From NCBI GenBank assembly GCA_050732575.1, contig JBOHRF010000004.1, positions 1 to 63,146 of the forward strand: a stretch of DNA of 63,146 bases, read 5' to 3'. The DNA comes from JBBDWZ01 sp050732575. GTDB lineage: Bacteria; Gemmatimonadota; Gemmatimonadetes; Longimicrobiales; RSA9. A model generated the notes under the pieces. It was not told the origin of the DNA. It saw nothing but the letters and a program-made list of their open reading frames with translations, and did no database searches. Made by a program: the position numbers and the translations under genes. Positions 34,378 through 41,703 of the stretch are shown piece after piece; position 1 is the stretch's first letter, and each line of letters starts with the position of its first letter.

Positions 34378-34873
34378 CGCCCGCCTCCCGCTCCCGCGGG
34401 CGCGGTCGCAGCGCGGGCCGTTCCTCGGGCACGCGATACTCGCGCGTCAATTTGATCTCGCCGGCGGCGCCACGTTTGCCTCGGCGAAGCGCCGCGTCCA
34501 CGCTCATAGGGCCCGCCCGATTGCCAACCAGAAACACAAAAACCAGGAAATAGAGCAACGCGAGCTCGCCCTGGTTTTCGATTGGCCAAATACTCTTTGG
34601 CAAATGAACCTGGAAGTACGCCACCAACATTTCGATCGCCAGGAGAAGCGCAACCGGGCGAGTCAGCAAGCCAAGCACGATGAGCGCCCCGCCACCCAAC
34701 TCGAGAATGCCAGCCAGTCCAATTTGTGTCGCGAGCGGCACGGTGCCACCATCCCCACCAACGCCGCCAAACCACCCCAGTAGCTTCTGCGCGCCGTGCA
34801 TCATGAACAGTAATCCGGCGCCCACGCGCAGAATGGCGTGCGTGGCGCCGCTGAATCCGGATGTGTGAGCCAT
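34373..34873 (-). CDS. DoxX family membrane protein
   Basis: 166 aa from the ATG at 34873 (GGGAGGG upstream). Four hydrophobic segments with DoxX landmarks: the first helix RVGAGLLFMMHGAQKLLGWFGG, GLAGILELGGGALIVLGLLTRPVAL, and a final helix near LLYFLVFVFLVG. The C-terminal about 40 residues are hydrophilic and basic (KLTREYRVPEERPALRPR). DoxX proteins are small quinol-oxidase-like or redox-associated membrane proteins of uncertain role. Convergent with the PHP gene; a 197-nt gap separates its start from the EEP gene. Confidence 0.88.
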   Translation of the reverse strand: MAHTSGFSGATHAILRVGAGLLFMMHGAQKLLGWFGGVGGDGGTVPLATQIGLAGILELGGGALIVLGLLTRPVALLLAIEMLVAYFQVHLPKSIWPIENQGELALLYFLVFVFLVGNRAGPMSVDAALRRGKRGAAGEIKLTREYRVPEERPALRPRPREREAGD

Positions 34874-35070
34874 ATACCCTCCCATTGCTGCTACTGGCCC
34901 AGGGTGCAAAAGCCGGGCTGCTCCCCAACAGCAATGGGCCACCTGCCAACCGTTCCGCCACATTGTCCCGATTTGTTACGCTTCGCTTTCGCTTTCACCC
35001 CGTTTCCAGCGACGGATCGAAATTCGAAGCTTCGGACCCGCTCGCCCAATCCCTGCAATAGACCCTCTAC

Positions 35071-36144
35071 ATGCGCTGGTTACTGTGTTTCGCCCTGTCC
35101 TCGCTGACCGCGTGCGATCGACTCGAGTCGATGGTGCCCGCGGGCGAATCGTGCCGCCGAACCACCTTGGTCAATGCGCCGCTATTGCCGGAGCGCGTTG
35201 CCTGGACCGAAACGACCGACACGGCCGAACAACGTGTGCTCGATTTGTGGTGTGAAACGGTCGGTCCAGCAGTTGTCATTCATGCGCCCGCGTCTGCCTA
35301 CCCGGGTGATGTGCTGGTCGATTCGATTGCCATTGTGAGCTGGAACACACACGTGGGCGGCGCCGACATCGAGCGCTTCGTGCGGGACCTGCGCGCAGGC
35401 CGCTTCACGCAGGGTGATTCTGTCCATCATTTCGTGTTGTTGCTGCAGGAAGTGTATCGCGCAGGTGATGACCTGCCCGAGCGCGTGCGCGTCGCCGTGC
35501 CCAGTCGCATCGCCATCGATCCGCCCGGTTCTCGGCCGCGCCGCGACATCGTGCAAACAGCAGCAGCGCTCGGCCTGTCGTTGTTATACGTGCCGTCCAT
35601 GCGCAACGGTGCAGCACCAGGACTGCCGCGTGAAGATCGCGGCAATGCCATCCTGGCCACGCTCCCGCTCGAGGATCTGCGCGCGCTCGACTTGCCCTAC
35701 GAAGTGCAGCGTCGCGTGGCCGCCATTGCCGAGATCGATGTTGATGATGCAGATGGTGAAGACTGGGATCTGACGCTTTTGTCCGTGCACCTGGACACGC
35801 GCTCGCGCTTTGCGCGTATCCATGCCAGCGCGGGCGCCGGCCGGCTACGACAAGCAAGTGTTCTGGTTAACGAAATGGCTGAGGATGAGCCAATCACCGT
35901 GGGCGGTGACTTCAATACGTGGGCGCCCGGCTTCTTCGAGCGCGCCATTCCCTTCCTGCGCGCCGCCCTGCCCGACACACCAGAACCGCCGCCGCAGCCC
36001 ACGTACGAGCGCCGCGGCATAAAAGGTCGACTGGACTACCTGTTCTTCCGCCTACCCAACGATTGGCAAGCAACCTACCACCGCATTGATGCCCAGTACG
36101 GCTCCGACCATTATCCCCTGCTGGGCTGGATCAAAACGCGCTAA
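35071..36144 (+). CDS. Endonuclease/exonuclease/phosphatase (EEP) family lipoprotein
   Basis: 357 aa with a lipoprotein leader (LSSLTAC, acylated Cys about residue 15). From about residue 85 the EEP fold is evident: VSWNTHVGG, LLLQEVYRAG, EDRGNAIL, LLSVHLDTRS, GGDFNTW, RLDYLFF and SDHYPLLGW. These provide the Mg-binding Glu and Asp and the catalytic His. It probably hydrolyses a phosphodiester (nucleic acid, nucleotide or lipid) in the periplasm. The first about 80 residues, which include paired Cys residues, are not recognised. Confidence 0.9.
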   Translation: MRWLLCFALSSLTACDRLESMVPAGESCRRTTLVNAPLLPERVAWTETTDTAEQRVLDLWCETVGPAVVIHAPASAYPGDVLVDSIAIVSWNTHVGGADIERFVRDLRAGRFTQGDSVHHFVLLLQEVYRAGDDLPERVRVAVPSRIAIDPPGSRPRRDIVQTAAALGLSLLYVPSMRNGAAPGLPREDRGNAILATLPLEDLRALDLPYEVQRRVAAIAEIDVDDADGEDWDLTLLSVHLDTRSRFARIHASAGAGRLRQASVLVNEMAEDEPITVGGDFNTWAPGFFERAIPFLRAALPDTPEPPPQPTYERRGIKGRLDYLFFRLPNDWQATYHRIDAQYGSDHYPLLGWIKTR

Positions 36145-36155
36145 CGCATCCCGCT

Positions 36156-36209
36156 ACGCCCGTCACGCCCGATACGCCCGTCACGCCCGTCACGCCCGAT
36201 ACTCCCGTT
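36156..36209. repeat. 9-bp tandem repeat, six units
   Basis: Six consecutive 9-mers alternate ACGCCCGTC and ACGCCCGAT, the last degenerate (ACTCCCGTT). They fill the gap between two convergent genes. The same units occur at 7793-7819. Confidence 0.8.
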
Positions 36210-36211
36210 TT

Positions 36212-36841
36212 CTACCGAAACGCTACTCCCGCCGTCAGTGCCGGACTGTGTTTGGCCGTTCCTTCCAACAAATGGAAGATGTGGTCGTACAATCCGACCA
36301 CCAGGCTGGCGCGGCTCGATATGCGCTGACGTATCGTCAAACTGGGCACCACGATTTCGTAATATTTGTAGTTGTCTGTCGAGCGCGGCTCAGACGTCGG
36401 TATGCCGACTGTGCCATCGAGGTCCAGTTTGCGCCAGGCTACACCGGCTTGTAGGCCGAGCGTTGCGGCCGTGCCACCAGGCACGACATCGAATTCGGCG
36501 CCAGCGGTCGAGAGGATCCACGTATTGTCGTAGATGTAATAGCTGGACAGCGCACCAGGATCTATCACGTCCTCGGTGTAGCTGTACCCAACGTTGCCCA
36601 GCACGCGCACACGGGAAGTGAGCGTGTAGCCCACATGGAATCCCAGCAGGTATCCCACATCGTCATCGCCGCCCCGGTCGTAGGAGTCTTTGAAGGCGCC
36701 GCCGTACGGCTCCAAGAAGAACCGATTGCCATAGCAGCAATCGTTGAAGGTGAAGTTGCGCGGCCGGCGCTGCGCATTCGTGTCCGCAGGCAGCAGAGTG
36801 AGCGCAGTTGTGGCCAGGGCCAGGACGAGGATAGAGCGCAT
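36212..36841 (-). CDS. Outer-membrane beta-barrel protein (OmpW/OmpA-barrel size)
   Basis: 209 aa with a signal peptide ending near TNAQR (residue 24). An N-terminal CC pair (NDCCYGNRF) is followed by about eight amphipathic strands with barrel-like glycine/aromatic spacing (VGYLLGFHVGYTLTSRVRVL, then ATLGLQAGVAW), and the last residue is Phe in a classic C-terminal strand (ALTAGVAFR ends in R after F). The size suits an eight-stranded barrel. Function not known. Convergent with the EEP gene. Confidence 0.75.
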   Translation of the reverse strand: MRSILVLALATTALTLLPADTNAQRRPRNFTFNDCCYGNRFFLEPYGGAFKDSYDRGGDDDVGYLLGFHVGYTLTSRVRVLGNVGYSYTEDVIDPGALSSYYIYDNTWILSTAGAEFDVVPGGTAATLGLQAGVAWRKLDLDGTVGIPTSEPRSTDNYKYYEIVVPSLTIRQRISSRASLVVGLYDHIFHLLEGTAKHSPALTAGVAFR

Positions 36842-36947
36842 GGGACCTCCGGGTCGGAAAGATGAAGGGCCCGCGGTGGTATTGGCCGCCGCAGGCCCGC
36901 TGCAAATTAGACCGGAGGGATTGGCCGATGGTTGTGCGACCTTGCTC

Positions 36948-38135
36948 CTACGAGACCACCTTTGCCTTCCATGCCGCTAACACCTGTGCTTCCCGCTCCG
37001 GAGTAAGCCCCGGTCCTGACTGTGCCGCCCGCGGTCCTCGGGGGATGACCTGGTCGGCAGCTGGCCGTGTTTTGTGCCATTCCAGCGTGGCCTTCACGGT
37101 CTCGGCCAGCGGTCTGTACGTAATTCCTTTGGCAACCGCCCGCGCCACGCTGATCTGACCCCAGCTGCCCTGGCCAGCCGGCTCCGGGGCCATCCACACC
37201 GGCATGTGGCCCCAGCCGCGTACCTGTTGTTGCGCCAGGAAATCCGCTGGCACCCATGTGAACTTGACGTCCAGGTCGCCCGGCAGGGCCGCCCGAATAC
37301 CCCCCATCATCTCACTCATGGTCATAGGCGAACGGGGTCCCGTGCAGTTGTAGGTGCCGGTCACGTTCTGCTCGGCCATGCGGATCACCCACTCGGCCAG
37401 GTCGCGCGCATCAATGATCTGGACCGCATCCTTGCCATCACCTGGCACCAACACCTCACCCCCGCGCGCAATACGCACCGGCCAGTACGTGAACCGATCC
37501 GAGTTGTCACCCGGTCCGACGATCAGTCCCGGTCGGATCACCGTGGTCTTGCCCGGGAACCATTTCTCGGCCTCCTGTTCGGACAGCACCTTGAGCGGTC
37601 CGTAATATCGACCCGCAGAATCTGGCGGCAGAGCGAATGGGTCCGTTGTGCTTGGATACTTCATCAGCTCGGCCGTCTCATCCATCCAGGCCTTTTGAAA
37701 GCCGTTGTACGTCGAGATGGTCGAGATGAAGATGTACTGGTTGGTGCGGCCTTTCAGAACCTCCCCTGCATCGCGCACCCACTTCGGCAGGGTGGTCGGA
37801 ACGTCGATCACCACATCCCACGTGCGATTGCCCTTGAGCGCAGCCACTCCATCCGGCGCGTTGCGGTCGCCACGCAGCTGCTCTACAGAAGCCGGGATGT
37901 CCGCCTGTCGCCGCCCGCGATTGAATACGGCCACCTGGTGTCCGCGCGCCACCGCGTAGTTCACCTGGTGCGGTCCCGTGAAGCCTGTGCCGCCCAGGAT
38001 CAGGATCTTCAGCGCAGTCGGCGCCTTCTCGATCGGCCGCTCCTCCGCGATCGCGTTCCGTTTGCCCAATGCCAGCGCCGCGCCCGCAACCGCCGTGGTC
38101 TTGACGAAGTCTCGCCGGGATGTCTTGTCTGACAT
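36948..38135 (-). CDS. Tat-exported NAD-dependent epimerase/dehydratase (SDR)
   Basis: 395 aa from the ATG at 38135 (AGGACACAA upstream). The leader has a Tat motif SRRDFVK and hydrophobic stretch (residues 5-30). An extended SDR with the dinucleotide loop GGTGFTGP (about 46-53) follows, and an active-site region YYGPLKVLSE where Y..K is present. The C-terminal half is substrate-binding and ends KAKVVS. Family members act on nucleotide sugars or related compounds, but a Tat-exported form is uncommon and the substrate is open. Cofactor would be loaded before export. Confidence 0.88.
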   Translation of the reverse strand: MSDKTSRRDFVKTTAVAGAALALGKRNAIAEERPIEKAPTALKILILGGTGFTGPHQVNYAVARGHQVAVFNRGRRQADIPASVEQLRGDRNAPDGVAALKGNRTWDVVIDVPTTLPKWVRDAGEVLKGRTNQYIFISTISTYNGFQKAWMDETAELMKYPSTTDPFALPPDSAGRYYGPLKVLSEQEAEKWFPGKTTVIRPGLIVGPGDNSDRFTYWPVRIARGGEVLVPGDGKDAVQIIDARDLAEWVIRMAEQNVTGTYNCTGPRSPMTMSEMMGGIRAALPGDLDVKFTWVPADFLAQQQVRGWGHMPVWMAPEPAGQGSWGQISVARAVAKGITYRPLAETVKATLEWHKTRPAADQVIPRGPRAAQSGPGLTPEREAQVLAAWKAKVVS

Positions 38136-38248
38136 TTGTGTCCTCGCTTGCCGGTTCGAAATTACCAATCAACGAAGGAACGGACGTTCACGCTCACGTT
38201 CAGAGCTTGTACGACAAATCGAGCCATGCTTTCGGTTTCACAACCTTC

Positions 38249-38360
38249 GGGAGCGGGAGCGCATAACGGGAGCAGGCGCGGCCGGGCGCGGGTGCCGGCC
38301 TACCGATGATCGGTGCGCACAGGCCCGCTCCCGCCTGCTCCCGCTCCTCACTCCCGCTCC
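38249..38360. repeat. Long imperfect inverted repeat (GGGAGC-rich)
   Basis: A left arm at about 38249-38278 (GGGAGCGGGAGC...AGCAGGCG) pairs with a right arm at about 38332-38360 (CGCCTGCTCCCG...CTCCCGCTCC): 12 and 10 matched pairs around a mismatched centre, 53-nt loop. It lies between two minus-strand genes and could be a terminator or a REP-like element. Confidence 0.55.
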
Positions 38361-38465
38361 AAGGCTCCCGAATCATCGTGGCCGGCCCTCAGACCACTCA
38401 GCAGCGCGCGGCTCGGGATGGCAATGGGACCGTTGCTCGTTGAACGAGAAGGTCCGTCACTTCCT

Positions 38466-39779
38466 TTATTCCGTTCCAAACGCCGCGCCGGCCTGCCCCG
38501 TCGGATTTGTCGCTTCTTTGTGCGAACGGCCCACCAGGAATCCGTTGAATGCCCAGGCCAGTGCCAGGCAGGCCCCCAAAACCGCCACCGCGCCCGCACC
38601 CAGGCCAGAAGCATTGATCGCCTTGTCGACCTGGGCGGAAAGCGCATCGCCACCGCGATAGACTGGCACGTCGATCAGGTTCTTGGCTTTGTATTTCGTT
38701 TCCGTGTCCACGCGGCTGAACAACATCTCGCGGCCGGGCCGCACGAATGCGTATTCCCCTACGCGGCGAGTCACCATGACCAGCGCCAGTACACCAAACG
38801 TGCCGGTCGCGGCCAGCGCCAGGAATCCGCCCACCATGGCGAGTGGCACCGCAGTGAGTAGTACTACCACTCCAAAGCGTGACGCCAGACGTCCTGTGAT
38901 CAATAGCTGCGAGAGAATGGTGAGACTCTGCACTGTGTAGTCGAGCCGACTGAAGGCGCGCGTGCGGTCCGCCGTTTCCGTAAACGTCGCGCTGACTACG
39001 CGCAGCTGCTCGAAATACAGCAGCGTGTTCACCGACGCCAGCAGCACCACGAACAGCGCTATGCCCAGCAGGTAGCGCGACTTGAACAGTAGTGAGAAAC
39101 CGGCCAACGGATTGCCGCCCATGGGCCGATCCAGCGGCACCGCCGATGCCGACGTCGACCACTTGCGCCGTTCGCCAATCGTCAGCAGCACGCGCTGCAG
39201 CACGATGGCCACGCCAAACAAACTTGCGCCCATCAGCAGAATGCCAGCGTTGCCGATTCTGCCCACCACCAGCGATGTAACAAAGGGTCCAATCAACGCA
39301 CCCGCCGTCCCGCCCGCCGCGATCACACCAAACAAGCGCTTTGTCTGTCCAGGATTGAACAGCTCGAGCAGAAAGCTCCAGAACACGGAGACCACGAACA
39401 GGTTGAGCACGCTGATGAACACGAAAAAGAAACGGCTCATCGCAACACTGCCCTCTTCGTTGCGCAGCGTCAGCGAGCAGATCACCAGGGCCACGGCTAC
39501 AAATGCGTAGATCCACGGAAGAAAGGCGCTCCGCCGGAAGCGCGCGCACAGCGCACCGTAGATCGGTACAATCGCAATCGATGCCACCCACGTGACGAGG
39601 AAGAGATCGGCGACTCGTTCTGCACCCAGAATCGTGCCCACCGTCTCGCGCACGGGCCGCACAGCGAAATAGCCACCAAGCACACAGAAGAACAGGAAAA
39701 ACGCCGTCATCACGGCGGGCGTTTCGTCGGGCTCGACTTTCGCCACCCGTGCCAGCGGACTGGGGTCAGGCTGTGTCAT
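38466..39779 (-). CDS. MFS-like carrier, ATP:ADP (NTP) translocase-type
   Basis: 437 aa with about twelve hydrophobic segments. The start (FFLFFCVLGGYFAVRPVRETVG) and later VADLFLVTWVASIAIVPIYG and RPGREMLFSRVDTETKYKAKNLIDV phrases are typical of the bacterial group related to Npt/Tlc nucleotide transporters found in many free-living bacteria. True nucleotide exchange is not established for this group. Gene ends 330 nt from the epimerase start, with the inverted repeat between. Confidence 0.82.
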   Translation of the reverse strand: MTQPDPSPLARVAKVEPDETPAVMTAFFLFFCVLGGYFAVRPVRETVGTILGAERVADLFLVTWVASIAIVPIYGALCARFRRSAFLPWIYAFVAVALVICSLTLRNEEGSVAMSRFFFVFISVLNLFVVSVFWSFLLELFNPGQTKRLFGVIAAGGTAGALIGPFVTSLVVGRIGNAGILLMGASLFGVAIVLQRVLLTIGERRKWSTSASAVPLDRPMGGNPLAGFSLLFKSRYLLGIALFVVLLASVNTLLYFEQLRVVSATFTETADRTRAFSRLDYTVQSLTILSQLLITGRLASRFGVVVLLTAVPLAMVGGFLALAATGTFGVLALVMVTRRVGEYAFVRPGREMLFSRVDTETKYKAKNLIDVPVYRGGDALSAQVDKAINASGLGAGAVAVLGACLALAWAFNGFLVGRSHKEATNPTGQAGAAFGTE

Positions 39780-39897
39780 GATTTCCCTCGACGGAATGGG
39801 ATCCTCATCGTCGTCGATGAGCCGGCTGTGTTTTGGGGAGTCCCCGCCCTCGCGGGAGCCGACAGCATGGGGGCCGCTGCGCCCGCGCGCAACCAGC

Positions 39898-40033
39898 GCG
39901 GACCACCACCACGTTCTCCCGTTTCTGCCGATATTGACATGTCAGGGGTGCCGCAATGGATTTCCTGTGATGCCTCCTCAATCGATTTGCATGTGAGTAT
40001 GCGCCAAAACGGGAGAACGTGGTGGTGGTCCGC
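39898..40033. repeat. 27-bp perfect inverted repeat around the start of the DUF4105 gene
   Basis: The arm at 39898-39924 is the exact reverse complement of 40007-40033. The similarity continues inward, imperfectly, to about 39940 and 39991, making arms of about 43 bp around a 50-nt centre. The right arm covers codons 3-12 of the gene starting at 39999; its ATG lies in the loop side next to the stem. Confidence 0.9.
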
Positions 40034-40844
40034 CGCCCTGGCCACCATCGTGCTGGCTGCCAGCGCAGCGCATTTCGCTGTCCGGCCCTCCAACCGGCGT
40101 ACTTGGGAAATCGGGCAAGCCGTTCTGCCCCAGACGGAATTCACGGGCAGCCGAGTTACCATCAAGAACGTCCGTAACTTTCGTTACGATGCCGCAGGCC
40201 AACCCATCCCCGCGTATGAGGACCGCACCTACGATCTTGATCGCATCGAATCCGTCTGGCTGATCATTGCACCATTCGAACGTGCCGATCGCGGACCAGC
40301 GCACACCTTCCTGAGCTTCGGCTTTGCCGACTCACAGTACGTTGCCATCTCGATTGAATCGCGCCGCGAGTTGGGAGAGGAATATTCGTTACTGAAAGGA
40401 ATGCTCCGCCGCTATGAGATCCTCTACGTTATTGGCGATGAGCGCGACTTGATTGGCCTGCGCACCAATCATCGCGATGATGATGTCTTCGTCTATCCCA
40501 TCAAGACTTCGCCTGATCGTGTGCGCCGCCTCTTTCAGGAGATGCTGCAAAACGCCAATGCGCTGCACGATCGTCCCGAGTTCTACAACACACTCTTCAA
40601 CAACTGCACGACCCGCATCCTCGATCACGCCAATCGCGTGGCCGCCCAGAAGATTCGCTGGGGTCGTGAGGTGTTGTTGCCCGGCTACGCCGATGAACTG
40701 GCCATGCGCCTCGGCCTGCTCGATGCCACCGGCACCATCGAAGATGTTCGGGCCAGGTATCTGGTGAACCAGCGTGCACGCCAGTTCGCCGATGCGCCGG
40801 ATTTCTCCACTCGCATCCGTTCCTCGCCGTCGCCGTCGCCCTGA
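39999..40844 (+). CDS. DUF4105 / Lnb-type periplasmic protein
   Basis: 281 aa from the ATG at 39999. An N-terminal signal anchor (WWWSAALATIVLAASAAHFAV) leads to a periplasmic domain with DUF4105 landmarks: AHTFLSFGF...YVAISIESRRELGEEYS, LYVIGDERDLIGLRTNHR and the Cys motif FNNCTTRI (about residue 205). This fold is a papain-like or NlpC-like Cys hydrolase/acyltransferase; Lnb proteins of this type act in lipoprotein N-terminal modification. A 27-bp inverted repeat overlaps its first codons. A GNAT gene starts on its last base, so it begins a four-gene overlapping operon. Confidence 0.85.
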   Translation: MRQNGRTWWWSAALATIVLAASAAHFAVRPSNRRTWEIGQAVLPQTEFTGSRVTIKNVRNFRYDAAGQPIPAYEDRTYDLDRIESVWLIIAPFERADRGPAHTFLSFGFADSQYVAISIESRRELGEEYSLLKGMLRRYEILYVIGDERDLIGLRTNHRDDDVFVYPIKTSPDRVRRLFQEMLQNANALHDRPEFYNTLFNNCTTRILDHANRVAAQKIRWGREVLLPGYADELAMRLGLLDATGTIEDVRARYLVNQRARQFADAPDFSTRIRSSPSPSP

Positions 40845-41287
40845 TGCCCGTTCAATCCAGCACGCGCGGCGAGTTCGAGATCACGACTGACCCCGCCCGG
40901 CTCGATGCCGTGGCTATTCACGATTTCCTGAGCAATCACGCGTATTGGGCGCTCGGTCGCTCGCTCGAAACCGTGCAGCGCACACTCGCCAACTCGCTGT
41001 GCTTTGGTGTCTACCATGGAGAGCAACAGGTAGGCCTGGCGCGCGTTATTACCGACTACGCCACGTACGGCTATCTTTGCGATGTCTACGTGTTGCCTGA
41101 ATTTCGCGGCCGCGGGCTCGGGTTCTGGCTCATCGATCGTGTACTGCAGCATCCCGAGCTGCAAACGCTGAACAAGTTCAGCCTGGTCACACGCGAAGCG
41201 CAGGAGTTGTATCGCAGATTCGGTTTTACCGAGGTCACGGATCCGCATCGATACATGAACCTGCGCAAGGAGCGTTCGGCATCGTGA
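40844..41287 (+). CDS. GNAT family N-acetyltransferase
   Basis: 147 aa; ATG at 40844 overlaps the previous stop by one base (TGATG). Short GNAT with all core parts: ITTDPARLDAVAIHDFL at the start, V/GLARVITDYATYGYLCDVYVLPEFRGRGLG (acetyl-CoA pyrophosphate loop R-G-R-G-L-G about residue 86-91) and the C-terminal YRRFGFTEV. Similar proteins acetylate small amines; the substrate is not predictable. Translationally coupled on both sides. Confidence 0.9.
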   Translation: MPVQSSTRGEFEITTDPARLDAVAIHDFLSNHAYWALGRSLETVQRTLANSLCFGVYHGEQQVGLARVITDYATYGYLCDVYVLPEFRGRGLGFWLIDRVLQHPELQTLNKFSLVTREAQELYRRFGFTEVTDPHRYMNLRKERSAS

Positions 41288-41703
41288 TGGCGCAATTGGC
41301 CAGGCTCATCCTGGCATATTACCTGGCAACGCCGTTGTTTCTGCTGATCGACCTCATCTGGGCGGCGCCGCTGCGCGTGGCCTTCATCCAGACAGACTCC
41401 ACGCGCTACGCCTACTACGCCTTTTGCTTCCTTTGCGGCCTGATGATGTGGCGCAAGCCGACACTGGGACCTTGGCTCGGCATTTTCGAGTGTACCATCA
41501 ATCTCACACTGGTCTTTCTCTCCATTCTGCTGCCCATCTGGAGTGCACCCGACACAATTGCTGCCGGTGGAGGATTGCCCAATTTCGGTCTCGCGCGTAT
41601 TACCAATGCCATGCTCTCCGGCACAATGCTCGTGGCCGGCTTCCACGCCCGTCAGGCCGAGCTGATGCGCTCACTCGGCCGCTCCGGAGCCAAAAGCCTA
41701 TGA
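41287..41703 (+). CDS. Small integral membrane protein, unknown function
   Basis: 138 aa from the ATG at 41287 (TGATG overlap with the GNAT stop; a GTG at 41284 is in frame). Four hydrophobic segments: LILAYYLATPLFLLIDLIWA, YAYYAFCFLCGLMMW, INLTLVFLSILLPIW and ITNAMLSGTMLVAGF. The pattern is that of small conserved membrane proteins without known function. It overlaps the gamma-glutamyltransferase start by 4 nt (ATGA). Confidence 0.75.
   Translation: MAQLARLILAYYLATPLFLLIDLIWAAPLRVAFIQTDSTRYAYYAFCFLCGLMMWRKPTLGPWLGIFECTINLTLVFLSILLPIWSAPDTIAAGGGLPNFGLARITNAMLSGTMLVAGFHARQAELMRSLGRSGAKSL

Noticed and set aside
38398..39591. 397-aa open frame on the minus strand
   Set aside because: Same strand but different frame within the MFS-like carrier; Arg/Gly/Ala-rich shadow without hydrophobic segments.
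39776..40165. Minus-strand frame across the inverted repeat
   Set aside because: Antisense of the DUF4105 start and no family features.
41424..41699. Extended N-terminus of the gamma-glutamyltransferase frame
   Set aside because: It overlaps the upstream membrane-protein gene and lacks a leader; the ATG at 41700 gives a proper lipoprotein signal.
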